NCBI RefSeq assembly: GCF_003934285.1
Contig: NZ_RQWJ01000004.1
Span: 310,001 to 374,000, forward strand
From: Brevundimonas fluminis
GTDB taxonomy: Bacteria; Pseudomonadota; Alphaproteobacteria; Caulobacterales; Caulobacteraceae
DNA length: 64,000 bases
Direction of reading: 5' to 3'
Positions 7,343 through 15,461 of this stretch are shown in pieces (within the stretch, counting starts at the first letter, position 1; each line of letters starts with the position of its first letter). The notes under the pieces are model-generated. The model ran no database searches and was not told the DNA's origin. It worked only from the letters and a program-made list of their open reading frames with translations. The position numbers and the translations under genes are program-made.

Positions 7343-7510
7343 CTACTTCTTCGTCGGCGGCTTAACATTGTGATTTGTTGTCGACACGCTGCGAGTAGCT
7401 CCCTTCGGAGAACCACTGTTTGTGCGAACCGAGCCCGTGACGGTGCGCGAGCCAGCCGACCCAGATCTCGAAGAGCCAGAACTCGGCGGCTTGGAGGGGG
7501 GCTTAGCCAT
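7343..7510 (-). CDS. Small Ser/Thr/Pro/Lys-rich protein, 55 residues
   Basis: A short frame too small for usual gene callers. It starts ATG at 7510, thirteen bases past the thyA stop, and stops TAG at 7343, two bases before the next gene. The product begins [20 protein letters not shown], contains the TVTGSVRTNSGSPKG stretch and ends NVKPPTKK. It is basic, low-complexity and likely disordered. Tight spacing to both neighbours and shared lower GC suggest it is co-transcribed with the membrane protein as a two-gene unit. No function can be assigned. Confidence 0.6.
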   Translation of the reverse strand: MAKPPSKPPSSGSSRSGSAGSRTVTGSVRTNSGSPKGATRSVSTTNHNVKPPTKK

Positions 7511-7522
7511 ATTTCATCAACC

Positions 7523-8380
7523 CTAGACTGAAACTTGCGCCTTAATGTGCGGCCAAGCTTCATAACCTTCAAGCGTCACGTCCTCGCGGGTGAAGGCGAA
7601 CAGGTCGTCCCGGGGTGTCAACGTCAGGCGGGGCAGGGGGCGCGGCGTGCGCGACAGCTGCTCGCGCGCCTGCTCGACATGGTTCAGATACAGGTGGGCG
7701 TCGCCGAACGTGTGGACGAACTCGCCGGGCTCCAGCCCCACGACCTGCGCCATCATGTGGGTCAGCAGGGCGTAGCTGGCGATGTTGAACGGCACGCCCA
7801 GGAAGACGTCGGCCGAGCGCTGGTACAGCTGGCAGCTCAGCTTGCCGTCCGCCACGAAGAACTGGAACAGACAATGGCAGGGCGGCAGGGCCATGTCGTC
7901 GACGTCGGCCGGGTTCCACGCCGTCACGATGTGACGCCGGCTGTTGGGATTGCGCGTCAGGCTTTCGACCACCTTCTCGATCTGGTCGATCACGCGCCCG
8001 TCGGGCGCCGACCACGAGCGCCACTGCTTGCCGTAGACGGGGCCCAGCTCGCCCTCGGCGTCGGCCCACTCGTCCCAGATGCGCACGTCGTTCTGCTTCA
8101 GCCAGGCGATGTTGGTCTCGCCGCGCAGGAACCACAGCAGCTCCACGATGATGCTGCGCAGGTGCAGCTTCTTGGTGGTCAGCAGCGGAAAGCCCTTCGA
8201 CAGGTCGAACCGCATCTGACGGCCGAAGACGCCCAGCGTGCCGGTGCCCGTCCGGTCCCCGCGCTCGGCCCCGTTCTCCAGGATGTCGCGCAGCAGGTTG
8301 AGGTACTGCCACTCGGGATGGTCTGCCGGCGCGGCCTGCGTCTCGGCTTCCAGAAGGGCGCGGTGGGCGAGGGCGTTCAT
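7523..8380 (-). CDS. thyA: Thymidylate synthase
   Basis: ThyA methylates dUMP to dTMP using methylene-tetrahydrofolate, producing dihydrofolate that FolA recycles. The 285-residue protein has the N-terminal block [31 protein letters not shown], the catalytic region [13 protein letters not shown] with the active-site Cys in PCHC, the dUMP-binding [19 protein letters not shown] and the [10 protein letters not shown] motif. The ATG at 8380 is chosen because it precedes the conserved domain; upstream in-frame sequence is not conserved-looking. It is the first gene of the group ending in folA. Confidence 0.97.
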   Translation of the reverse strand: MNALAHRALLEAETQAAPADHPEWQYLNLLRDILENGAERGDRTGTGTLGVFGRQMRFDLSKGFPLLTTKKLHLRSIIVELLWFLRGETNIAWLKQNDVRIWDEWADAEGELGPVYGKQWRSWSAPDGRVIDQIEKVVESLTRNPNSRRHIVTAWNPADVDDMALPPCHCLFQFFVADGKLSCQLYQRSADVFLGVPFNIASYALLTHMMAQVVGLEPGEFVHTFGDAHLYLNHVEQAREQLSRTPRPLPRLTLTPRDDLFAFTREDVTLEGYEAWPHIKAQVSV

Positions 8381-8450
8381 CCTCCCAGACTGACCCCCAA
8401 ACCCGATTCGCGGCGAGCCGAATCGACCGGCGGCCGGTCCAGGTTGTGGA

Positions 8451-9002
8451 TCAGCCTGTGAACCCATCCGCCTCCAGAAACGCCGCCTCTTCCGCCGTCG
8501 TCTCGCGGCCGAGCGCGGCGTTGCGGTGGGGAAAGCGGCCGAAGCGGGCGACGACGCCGTGGTGATGCTCGGCCCAGCGGTCGTCGGGCTTCCGGTCCAT
8601 GCGGGTCTGGAACAGCTCCACCTGACGGTCCTGATCGGCCATGTCCTCGGAGTGCTGCAGCGGCAGATAGAAGAAGCGCCGGACGTCGCCTTCGATCTCC
8701 AGATCGTGGCCGGCGTCCAAGGCCCGTCGCGCGAACATGCGGGCCAGCGGATCGGTGGCGAAGGCGTGGCCGGTGTCGCGGAACGCGTTCCTCGGGAACT
8801 GGTCCAGCAGGATCAGCAGGGCCAGCGACCCCTCGGCGGTCTCGGCCCACCCGTCCAGCTCGCGCCGGGCGGCGGCGACGTGGGCGTCGTGGAAGCGGCG
8901 GCGGAACAGGGCGTCGAAGGCGTCGTCCTTGGCGAACCATTTCTGCGGCCCGGCCTCTTTCCAGAAGGCGACGACGTCGGAAGGCGATATGTCTTGGGTC
9001 AT
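8451..9002 (-). CDS. DUF924 family protein
   Basis: DUF924 proteins are small all-helical proteins of the TPR-like superfamily without a proven reaction. The 183-residue product shows the family signature: [22 protein letters not shown] at the start, [15 protein letters not shown], the strongly conserved [18 protein letters not shown] (about residues 66-83) and AFATDPLAR, then YLPLQHSED. The ATG at 9002 begins the domain and overlaps the start codon of the divergent reductoisomerase (shared CATG at 9000-9003), leaving no separate promoter space. It lies upstream of thyA with a 70-base gap. Confidence 0.85.
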   Translation of the reverse strand: MTQDISPSDVVAFWKEAGPQKWFAKDDAFDALFRRRFHDAHVAAARRELDGWAETAEGSLALLILLDQFPRNAFRDTGHAFATDPLARMFARRALDAGHDLEIEGDVRRFFYLPLQHSEDMADQDRQVELFQTRMDRKPDDRWAEHHHGVVARFGRFPHRNAALGRETTAEEAAFLEADGFTG

Positions 9003-10017
9003 GTCCGAGAACCTAAGCACGCCCCTACCCGTCTTCCATGACCGCGACTGCGATCTCTCGATCATCCGGGGCAAGCGCGTCGCCGTGGTCGGCTACGGCA
9101 GTCAGGGGCGGACCCATGCGCTGAACCTGCGCGACTCCGGCGTGGCGGACGTCGTCGTGGGGCTTAAGGCCGGGTCTGCGACGCGGGCGAAGGCCGAGGC
9201 GGACGGATTCACGGTCATGACGGCCGGAGCGGCGACGGCCGGCGCCGACGTCGTCGCCGTGATGGTGTCGGACGAGGCGCATCGCGACCTGTGGCGGAAC
9301 GAGTTGGCCCCGGCCATGAAGCCGGGCGCCGCGCTGGTGTTCGCGCACGGTCTGTCGGTGCGGTTCGGCCTGGTCGAGCCTCGGCCGGATCTGGACGTCG
9401 TCCTCGCCTCGCCCAAGGGCATCGGGCCGCGCATCCGGGATCTCTACGAGGCGGGCGAGGGGGTCTTCTGCCTGTTCGGCGTCCATCAGGACGCAACGGG
9501 CGGCGCGCACGCCCTGGGCCTGTCCTATGCGGCGGCGCTGGGCTGCGGCCGCAAGGGCATTCTGCAGACGACCTTCCGTGACGAGTGCGAGAGCGACCTG
9601 TTCGGCGAGCAGGTGGTGCTGTGCGGCGGTGTGGCCGAGCTGATCGACGCGGCGTTCAACAAGCTGGTCGACGCCGGCTATCCGCCCGAGGTGGCGTGGT
9701 TCGAGTGCTTCTATGAGGTCAAGCTGGTCACCGACCTGATGTTCGACCTCGGCGTCGCCGGGGCGTTCGGGAAGATCAGCAACACGGCCGAGTACGGAGC
9801 CTACCTGACCGGACCCCGCGTCGTCGGCGAGCCGTCTCGGGCGGCGATGGATGATGTTTTGCAGGAGGTTCAGTCGGGCGACTTCGTGCGTCGTCTGATG
9901 CGGGATCATGACGCCGGCTCGCCCGATCTGCTGGCGCGCCGCGCCGCGCTGGGCCGGCGGCGGATCGAGACCGTGGGGGCGCACCTGAAGGCCGTGGCGG
10001 ACCGCGCGAAGGACTAG
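9001..10017 (+). CDS. Divergent ketol-acid reductoisomerase (IlvC-like)
   Basis: KARI isomerises and reduces acetohydroxy acids in valine/isoleucine synthesis using Mg and NADPH. The 338-residue length fits class I. Catalytic residues are kept: NAD(P) loop GYGSQG (31-36), FAHG His116, Lys139 in SPKG, metal ligands Asp199 and Glu203 in ESDLFGEQ, Glu235 and Glu239 in FECFYE, and SNTAEYG. Several nearly invariant spots differ: GSQGRTHA instead of GSQGHAHA, SPKGIGPRIR instead of APKGPGHxVR, and GVFCLFGVHQDATG. No ilvB or ilvH lies nearby. It may be a second KARI or an enzyme with altered substrate; the window cannot show which. Confidence 0.8.
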   Translation: MSENLSTPLPVFHDRDCDLSIIRGKRVAVVGYGSQGRTHALNLRDSGVADVVVGLKAGSATRAKAEADGFTVMTAGAATAGADVVAVMVSDEAHRDLWRNELAPAMKPGAALVFAHGLSVRFGLVEPRPDLDVVLASPKGIGPRIRDLYEAGEGVFCLFGVHQDATGGAHALGLSYAAALGCGRKGILQTTFRDECESDLFGEQVVLCGGVAELIDAAFNKLVDAGYPPEVAWFECFYEVKLVTDLMFDLGVAGAFGKISNTAEYGAYLTGPRVVGEPSRAAMDDVLQEVQSGDFVRRLMRDHDAGSPDLLARRAALGRRRIETVGAHLKAVADRAKD

Positions 10018-10580
10018 GTCGCCCCGACCCGCAGCTCGCCTTCGTAGTCCCCCTTGCCGATCGGCACGCCGCGCGTCCGCAGGATCGCGTAGGCGGTCAC
10101 CACGTGGAAGTAGAAGTTCGGCAGGGCGTAGCTGAGCAGATAGGTCTCAGGCGTCAGAAGAAAGGTTCGCGGAGCCCAGGCCGAGCGGTGAGCGTTCCCG
10201 GGGTCGGTCGGACGGTGGATGTCGATTTCGAAGCTCCGGCCCGCCCAGCCGTTCACCTCCGCGGGGGCGAGGGCCTCCAGCTCCGTGATCGCCGTGTCGA
10301 CGAGGGCCTGAAGATCGGCGAACGGCATCGGGCCGCGCAGGGGCGGCGGGTCGAAGACGCCGGTCCGCGCGGCCTCCATCCCCCAGACGGCGTGGTGCCT
10401 GAGGGCCTCGATCTGGAAGTGCAGGGGCGCCATGTCGTCGATCAGCCGCGCCACGACGAAGTCGTCGGCGTCCGCCTCCGTTTCCGCACAACGGCGCGCG
10501 GCCCGCGCCAGCACGTTGCGAAGGGCCCGGAGCGTCTGCAGGAAGGTCGGAACGCTGAGGTCGTAGAGCGACGTCGCCAT
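10014..10580 (-). CDS. DUF1993 family protein
   Basis: DUF1993 proteins belong to the DinB-like four-helix bundle group and have no established activity. The 188-residue protein begins MATSLYDLSVPTFLQTLRAL, the usual family opening, continues with ARLIDDMAPLHFQIEALRHHAVWG and has the C-terminal PNFYFHVVTAYAILRTRGVPIGKGDY stretch that marks the family. The ATG at 10580 is chosen because upstream in-frame codons lack conserved character. Its stop overlaps the convergent reductoisomerase stop by four bases. It sits immediately downstream of the fbp iron-transport genes on the same strand (37-base gap) and may be read through from them. Confidence 0.82.
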   Translation of the reverse strand: MATSLYDLSVPTFLQTLRALRNVLARAARRCAETEADADDFVVARLIDDMAPLHFQIEALRHHAVWGMEAARTGVFDPPPLRGPMPFADLQALVDTAITELEALAPAEVNGWAGRSFEIDIHRPTDPGNAHRSAWAPRTFLLTPETYLLSYALPNFYFHVVTAYAILRTRGVPIGKGDYEGELRVGAT

Positions 10581-10617
10581 CGCCCCATCTGGGGTCGCCG
10601 GCGACGGGCGGTCAACG

Positions 10618-11643
10618 TCAATCCGGAACCACGGTCGCCTTCGACAGGTCGGCACGTATCCTCACGACGTCGCCGGGGCGCGCGCTCGCCCCGGGGACGT
10701 GCAGATGGACGCGGTCGTCGCCGAGGCGGGCGCCGACCTCGCTGAAATGCCCACCGAACCGGGTCGTCTCGATCGTGGTCTCCAGCCCTTCGCCGCCAGG
10801 TCTCAGATACTGCGGCCGGATCAGCAGGGCGGCGGGTCCGTCGGGCAGGCCGGGCGCCGGCACCTGTCCCAGCGGCGTCCGCGCCACGCCGCCCGCGACG
10901 TGGGCGGGCAGACGGTTGACCTCGCCCAGCAGACGCGCCGCCGCCGTCGAGGCCGGGCGGGCCCAGCACTCCTGCGGATCGCCCGACTGGATCACCCGGC
11001 CGCCGTCCATCAGCACCAGATCGTCGGCCATCATCAGGGCCTCGCCCGCGTCGTGGGTGACCAGCAGAACGGCGGCCCCGGCGGCTTTCAGCGTTTCCAG
11101 CAGGCCCTCGCGGACCTCCGACTTGAGATGGGCGTCGAGGCCCGAGAAGGGCTCGTCCAGCAGCACGGTGTGGGGCTCCCGGACCAGCGTGCGGGCGAGG
11201 GCCACCCGCTGCTGTTCGCCGCCCGACAGGGAATGAGGCCAGGACTTCGCCCGATCGTTCAGCCTGACGTCGGTCAGCGCCTTCAGCACCCGCGCCTTGC
11301 GTTCCGCGGCAGGAAGACCTCGAAGGCCGAAGCCGACGTTGTCCCCCACGGACAGGTGCGGGAACAGGGCATAGTCCTGAAACACGAGTCCCACGTCGCG
11401 GGCTTCTGGCGGCACGGTGCGGCCGGGGGCCGAAAGCACCTGGTCGCCGGCACGGATTTCACCGGCGTCGACCGGCTCCAGTCCGGCGATAAGGCGCAGC
11501 AGGGTGCTCTTGCCCGAGCCCGAAGGTCCCAGCAGGCATGTTATGCGTCCCGCGCGCAGGTCGAGCCCGGCGTCCTGCACCGCCGCCGTGGCGCCGTAGC
11601 GGCGCGCCACGCCGCGCACGGTGATGGTGGAGGTCTCGGTCAT
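10618..11643 (-). CDS. fbpC: Ferric iron ABC transporter ATP-binding protein
   Basis: ATPase subunit of an FbpABC-type ferric iron importer. The 341-residue protein has Walker A GPSGSGKST (about residues 39-47), Q-loop VFQDYALFPHLSV, signature LSGGEQQRVALARTLV, Walker B VLLDEPFSGLD and the switch His in VTHDAGEA, followed by a TOBE-like C-terminal domain (ALLIRPQYLRPGGEG onward). The ATG at 11643 overlaps the permease stop by four bases (ATGA), indicating translational coupling. The order substrate-binding protein, permease, ATPase on the minus strand is the standard fbp operon. Confidence 0.9.
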   Translation of the reverse strand: MTETSTITVRGVARRYGATAAVQDAGLDLRAGRITCLLGPSGSGKSTLLRLIAGLEPVDAGEIRAGDQVLSAPGRTVPPEARDVGLVFQDYALFPHLSVGDNVGFGLRGLPAAERKARVLKALTDVRLNDRAKSWPHSLSGGEQQRVALARTLVREPHTVLLDEPFSGLDAHLKSEVREGLLETLKAAGAAVLLVTHDAGEALMMADDLVLMDGGRVIQSGDPQECWARPASTAAARLLGEVNRLPAHVAGGVARTPLGQVPAPGLPDGPAALLIRPQYLRPGGEGLETTIETTRFGGHFSEVGARLGDDRVHLHVPGASARPGDVVRIRADLSKATVVPD

Positions 11644-13253
11644 TCGCTTCCCGGTCGGGCGTGTGCGGCCTTGCGGCTCAGCCATATGACGGGCGGCAGG
11701 GCCAGCGCCACAAGGATCAGCGACGGCCAGCCCGCATTCGCCAGCCGCTCGTCCCGCGCATAGTTGTCGGCGATGACGGCCAGGGTGTCGAAGTTGAACG
11801 GGCGCAGGATCAGCGTCGCCGGCAGTTCCTTCAGCACGTCGACCAGCACCACGATGGCGGCGGTGAACAGGGCCGGGGCCGCGATGGGGAGTTGAACGCG
11901 CCAGGCGGCCGCGCCTTCGCTCGCGCCGAGCCCTCGCGCGGCGTGGATCATCGACGGGGTGACGCGCGACAGGCCGGCGTCGACCGGCTCCAGGGCCGCG
12001 GCCATCAGGCGCGCGGCATAGGCGTAGAGCAGCAGGGCCAGTCCGGCCACCACATTGGCCGAGCCGCCGGGCACGACGCTCCAGATCCAGGCGGCGGGCA
12101 GCAACAGACCGATGGCCATCACCGCGCCGGGCGTGGCGTAGCCGATGCTGGCGACCCGCGCGGTCAGGGGAAGGCTGCGCGCCGCGAGGGCCAGGGCGGT
12201 GGCCAGCGCCACGGTCACGACGGCGCCGCCGACGCCGAGGGTCACGGTGTTGCGCGCCGCCGAGATCAGGCGCGGCCAGTCCGGCTGAACGTCGATCGAA
12301 GACCAGGCCAGCCAGCCAGCCGGCAGGAGCAGGCCCAGCGTCAGCAGAAGCAGGCAATAGGCGAAGGCGAGCCATGCCTTCGAGCCCGTCAGAGCGGTGA
12401 CCGGCAGGGGCCGCCATTTCGCGCCGGGCGAGCCGTAGGCGCGGCGGCGTCGACCGGCGCGCTCGATCCACAGCAGCAACGCCGCGGCGCCGAGGAGGGG
12501 CAGGGCGAACTGGGCGGCCGAGGCCAGCGAGCCGTAGACGAACCACGCCCGCACCACGCCCGTCGTCAGGGTCTGGACGCTGAGGAACTGGACGGCGCCG
12601 TAGTCGGCGAGGGTCTCCATCACCGCCAGCGCCACGCCGGCCGCCAACGCCGGACGCGCCATGGGCAGGGCGACCGACAGGAAGGCACGACGGGGCGAGG
12701 CGCCCAGGCTCCGCGCCGCCTCCAGCGCATGCACCGGCAGGTTCGTGAAGGCGGCCCGCATGGCGAGATAGACGTAGGGGAAGAAGGCGAAGCCCAGGAT
12801 GAAGCCCGCGCCCCACAGACTGCGCATCTGGAACGGCAGGGCGACACCGGCGGCGGCCCTCAGCCAGGAGTTGAGCTCGCCCGCCACGTCGAACAGGTCG
12901 GCATAGGCATAGGCGACGGCGAAGGCCGGCATGGCGAAGGGCAGCGCCAACGCCCACTCGAAGGCCCCCCGGCCCGGAAAGCGATGCATGACCACGAGCC
13001 AGGCCGCGATCGAGCCCAGAACCCCGGTGACCGCCGCGACGATCCCGGCGAGGGCGACCGAGGTCAGGGCGTAACGCGTCAGGTCCGTCGCCGCGATGTC
13101 GGCGGTCGCGCCGGACAGGGCCGCGGCGACGACGCCGATCAGGGGCAGGACGGCGACCAGCGCCGCCAGCACGCCGATCAGGCGCAACGGCGACGGCCCT
13201 CGCCGCGAAGCGAGGGCCGTGCCGGGTTCCGAAACGGTGGGGCTCAGCGCCAC
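11640..13253 (-). CDS. fbpB: Ferric iron ABC transporter permease (fused double-domain)
   Basis: FbpB-type permeases are two fused membrane domains, about 12 helices. This 537-residue protein has two halves, each with an ATPase-contact EAA loop: ALEAARSLGASPRRAFLSVA in the first half and HAARGLGASEGAAAWRVQLP in the second. Many hydrophobic helices alternate through the chain. The GTG at 13253 is chosen because it overlaps the end of the binding-protein gene by ten bases and leads directly into a short cytosolic tail (SPTVSEPGTALASRRG) before the first helix. The product would move Fe(III) across the inner membrane. Confidence 0.88.
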   Translation of the reverse strand: MALSPTVSEPGTALASRRGPSPLRLIGVLAALVAVLPLIGVVAAALSGATADIAATDLTRYALTSVALAGIVAAVTGVLGSIAAWLVVMHRFPGRGAFEWALALPFAMPAFAVAYAYADLFDVAGELNSWLRAAAGVALPFQMRSLWGAGFILGFAFFPYVYLAMRAAFTNLPVHALEAARSLGASPRRAFLSVALPMARPALAAGVALAVMETLADYGAVQFLSVQTLTTGVVRAWFVYGSLASAAQFALPLLGAAALLLWIERAGRRRRAYGSPGAKWRPLPVTALTGSKAWLAFAYCLLLLTLGLLLPAGWLAWSSIDVQPDWPRLISAARNTVTLGVGGAVVTVALATALALAARSLPLTARVASIGYATPGAVMAIGLLLPAAWIWSVVPGGSANVVAGLALLLYAYAARLMAAALEPVDAGLSRVTPSMIHAARGLGASEGAAAWRVQLPIAAPALFTAAIVVLVDVLKELPATLILRPFNFDTLAVIADNYARDERLANAGWPSLILVALALPPVIWLSRKAAHARPGSE

Positions 13254-14302
13254 CCGGCCGCGGACATGATCGACTGGGCCTCGGCCTGACGGCGGCCATA
13301 GACCGAGACGTTCATCGGATTGGCGGTGAAGCTCTCGAACTCGCGCACGCCCGCCGGGGCCTGGACGCCGACGGCCGCGGGGAATTCGTTGTTCTGCTCG
13401 GAGTTCAGGACCTGGGCTTCGGGCGAGGCCAGAAACTCCAGGAAGGCGATGGCCTCGGCGCGGTGCGGCGCGTTCCTGGCCACGCCGCCGCCCGACACGT
13501 TCACGTGGGCGCCCTGACCGTTCAGCGACGGGAAGCCCAGCTTGACCTTGTCCGTCAGGGCCACGTCGGCGGGATCGGTCGAGCGGTCCATGCGGATGAA
13601 GTAGTAGCTGTTGGTGATGGCGACCTCGCAAACGCCGGCGCCGACGGCGCGGATCTGGTCGCGGTCGCCGCCCTCGGGCGGGCGCGCCATGTTGGCGACG
13701 ACGCCCTCGACCCAGGCCTTCGTCTTCTCCGGTCCCCACGCTTCCAGCAGGGCGCCGACCAAAGACAGGTTGTAGACGCTGTCCGAAGACCGGACGCACA
13801 GCTTGCCGCGGAAGCGCGGCGAGGCCAGCTCCTCGTAGGTGTCGACCTCTTCCGGACGCACCTTGGTGGAGTCGTAGGCGACGACGCGGGCGCGTCGGCT
13901 GGTGCCGAAGAAATGGCCTTCAGGCTCGCGCAGGGCGGCGGGGATGGCCGAGGTCAGGACCTCCGACGTGATCGGCTGCAGCAAACCCGCGTCTTGGGCG
14001 CGCCACAGGGCACCCGCGTCGGCGGTGATGAAGACGTCGGCGGGGCTCGCCGCTCCCTCCGCCTGCATGCGCGCGATCAGCTGGTCCGGATTGCCCTCGA
14101 TGCGGTTGACGCGGATGCCCGTCGCCTTCTCGAAGGCGGCGTAGACCTGCAGATCCCCGTCGTAGTGCCGCGCCGTATAGAGGTTCAGGACGCGCTCGCC
14201 CGAGGCGCCGTCCTTCTTCGCCGCGTCCGACTGGTCGCCGCAGGCGGCCAGCGGCAGGGCGAGGGCGGCCATGCAGGCCATCAGGGTCCGACGCAGCGTC
14301 AT
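13244..14302 (-). CDS. fbpA: Ferric iron-binding ABC transporter substrate-binding lipoprotein
   Basis: FbpA-type (transferrin-like) periplasmic iron binder feeding the FbpB permease. The 352-residue protein starts with a lipoprotein signal (lipobox LPLAAC, about residues 14-19), then RVLNLYTARHYDGDLQVYAAFEKATGIRVN, the usual opening of Fe(III) binding proteins. ITNSYYFIRM supplies the paired tyrosines that ligate iron, and the NEFPAAV motif is seen near the C-terminus. The ATG at 14302 is preferred to 14308 because GGAG is six bases upstream. First gene of the operon; a repeat-rich region just upstream (14337-14366) may bind an iron regulator. Confidence 0.9.
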   Translation of the reverse strand: MTLRRTLMACMAALALPLAACGDQSDAAKKDGASGERVLNLYTARHYDGDLQVYAAFEKATGIRVNRIEGNPDQLIARMQAEGAASPADVFITADAGALWRAQDAGLLQPITSEVLTSAIPAALREPEGHFFGTSRRARVVAYDSTKVRPEEVDTYEELASPRFRGKLCVRSSDSVYNLSLVGALLEAWGPEKTKAWVEGVVANMARPPEGGDRDQIRAVGAGVCEVAITNSYYFIRMDRSTDPADVALTDKVKLGFPSLNGQGAHVNVSGGGVARNAPHRAEAIAFLEFLASPEAQVLNSEQNNEFPAAVGVQAPAGVREFESFTANPMNVSVYGRRQAEAQSIMSAAGWR

Positions 14303-14336
14303 GGGCATCTCCTTTGCTGACGATCGACTAGGGCTT

Positions 14337-14366
14337 TTGCGAATTGATCGCAAGAGATGATCGCAA
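14337..14366 (-). promoter_or_regulatory. Candidate operator upstream of fbpABC: 17-base inverted repeat plus extra half-site
   Basis: The sequence TTGCGAATTGATCGCAA (plus strand, 14337-14353) is a perfect inverted repeat TTGCGA-N5-TCGCAA. The nine-mer TGATCGCAA occurs at 14345-14353 and again at 14358-14366, 13 bases apart. It lies 35-64 bases before the fbpA ATG, where an iron-responsive repressor would act. It matches the 7-1-7 Fur consensus only partly, so the regulator is not identified. Confidence 0.5.
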
Positions 14367-14467
14367 AGGTGCGGCCGCGCGAACGGCGGGGCGACCGAAG
14401 ATGATTCTCGGGAAATCCGCCCCCAAGACAGCGCGGCGCCGCGCGCCGGGCGATGGGGCGGGAAAGA

Positions 14468-14544
14468 TGGTCGGAGTGGCAGGATTCGAACCTGCGACCC
14501 CTGCGTCCCGAACGCAGTGCTCTACCAGACTGAGCCACACTCCG
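14468..14544 (-). tRNA. tRNA-Pro (anticodon CGG)
   Basis: On the minus strand the acceptor CGGAGTG pairs with CACTCCG. The D-arm GCTC/GAGC, anticodon stem CTGCG/CGCAG with loop TTCGGGA (anticodon CGG, reads CCG) and T-arm GCAGG-TTCGAAT-CCTGC are all complete. Discriminator A and CCA are encoded (14471-14468). Length is 77 bases. Confidence 0.97.
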
Positions 14545-14719
14545 ACTTGGAGGCGGGCTTATAGCGACGCCCCCCAAGGCCCGCAAGCGACCTTTCGGCC
14601 CGTTTTGGAGTTTGTTCGCGGCGGTCCGAAAAAGATGCGCCCGGCGCCCTGTTGCATCCGAAAAAGGCTTGGCGTATCTCACCGCCTCCCCGCCGCGAGG
14701 CGGGTTGCGCCGGACCTGC

Positions 14720-14793
14720 TGGGGAATGGTGTAATGGTAACACTCCGGTTTTTGGTACCGTCATTCTAGGTTCGAGTCCTAGTTCCCCAGCCA
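14720..14793 (+). tRNA. tRNA-Gln (anticodon TTG)
   Basis: The acceptor TGGGGAA pairs with TTCCCCA. The D-arm is GTGT/ACAC, the anticodon loop TTTTGGT gives anticodon TTG (reads CAA), and the T-arm is CTAGG-TTCGAGT-CCTAG. Discriminator G and CCA are encoded. The anticodon stem CCGGT/ACCGT has a C-T mismatch at its outer pair. Length is 74 bases. Confidence 0.96.
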
Positions 14794-14877
14794 TCCGCCT
14801 TTCCCCTCCGTCAGAAGTCGTGGGTTGAGCGCGCCGGGCGCGCGTGGCCTGCTGCGCGCAACGGAGGAGGCCCTGCC

Positions 14878-15375
14878 ATGTCGTTCCGGAGACTCTGCGT
14901 AGGCGCGCTCTCGGCGGCCCTGGCGCTCTCCGCGCCCGTCGCATCCGCCCGCGCCCAGGACGGAGGCATGTGGCAGGTCAACGTCGCGGGGGTGCCGCTG
15001 TCCTGTGTGGACCACTACGGCACGCCGGTCCGCATCTACGTGACCAACGGCCTGAACAACGTGGGGATAGCCGCACGCACGCAGCAGGGCCAGCCCATCG
15101 TCGTCCTGAACCCCGACGTCTTCGCCCGGTTCAGCCCCACGGTGCAGGTCTGGTGGTTCGCCCATGAGTGCGGGCACCACGCGCTGGGGCCGTACAATTC
15201 CGAAACCAACGCCGACTGCTGGGGCGTGAAGGTGATGCGGCAACAGGGCCTGCTGCATTCCTACTGGCAACTGGACCAGTTCGCACGGGAACTGGCCAGC
15301 CTGCCGGGTTCGCCCGTCGGCCATCTGCCCGGACCGGCCCGGGCCCGGAACATCGCCAACTGCGCCCTGACCTGA
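14878..15375 (+). CDS. Small secreted protein with HExxH zinc-peptidase-like motif
   Basis: A 165-residue exported protein with signal peptide (about residues 1-26, ending ARAQ). The striking feature is WWFAHECGHHALG (about residues 92-104), an HExxH metalloprotease core with a further His, followed by NSETNADCWGVKVMR. The Glu/Asp in ETNAD could give the third zinc ligand, as in gluzincin-like proteins. It is much shorter than known peptidase families and I do not recognise a named one. It stands between tRNA-Gln and the S9 peptidase. Protease activity is an inference from the motif only. Confidence 0.75.
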   Translation: MSFRRLCVGALSAALALSAPVASARAQDGGMWQVNVAGVPLSCVDHYGTPVRIYVTNGLNNVGIAARTQQGQPIVVLNPDVFARFSPTVQVWWFAHECGHHALGPYNSETNADCWGVKVMRQQGLLHSYWQLDQFARELASLPGSPVGHLPGPARARNIANCALT

Positions 15376-15461
15376 GCGGCGACGCGGCTTTCCCTTTCTT
15401 CATTTGACGGCGTCGCTTGCCGGGCGGAAACCAGAGGCCACATCCTCGGGGGACTTCCGTC

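Noticed and set aside
10618-13299. A single open frame of nearly 900 codons on the minus strand that could suggest a fusion of permease and ATPase
   Set aside because: Only its last 341 codons (fbpC) are protein-like. The earlier part is the out-of-frame reading of fbpB, which is coded in another frame with clear helices and EAA loops.
14344-14769. Plus-strand ORF reading through tRNA-Pro (text VGVAGFEPATPASRTQC)
   Set aside because: A tRNA antisense artefact; tRNA-Pro and tRNA-Gln account for this region.
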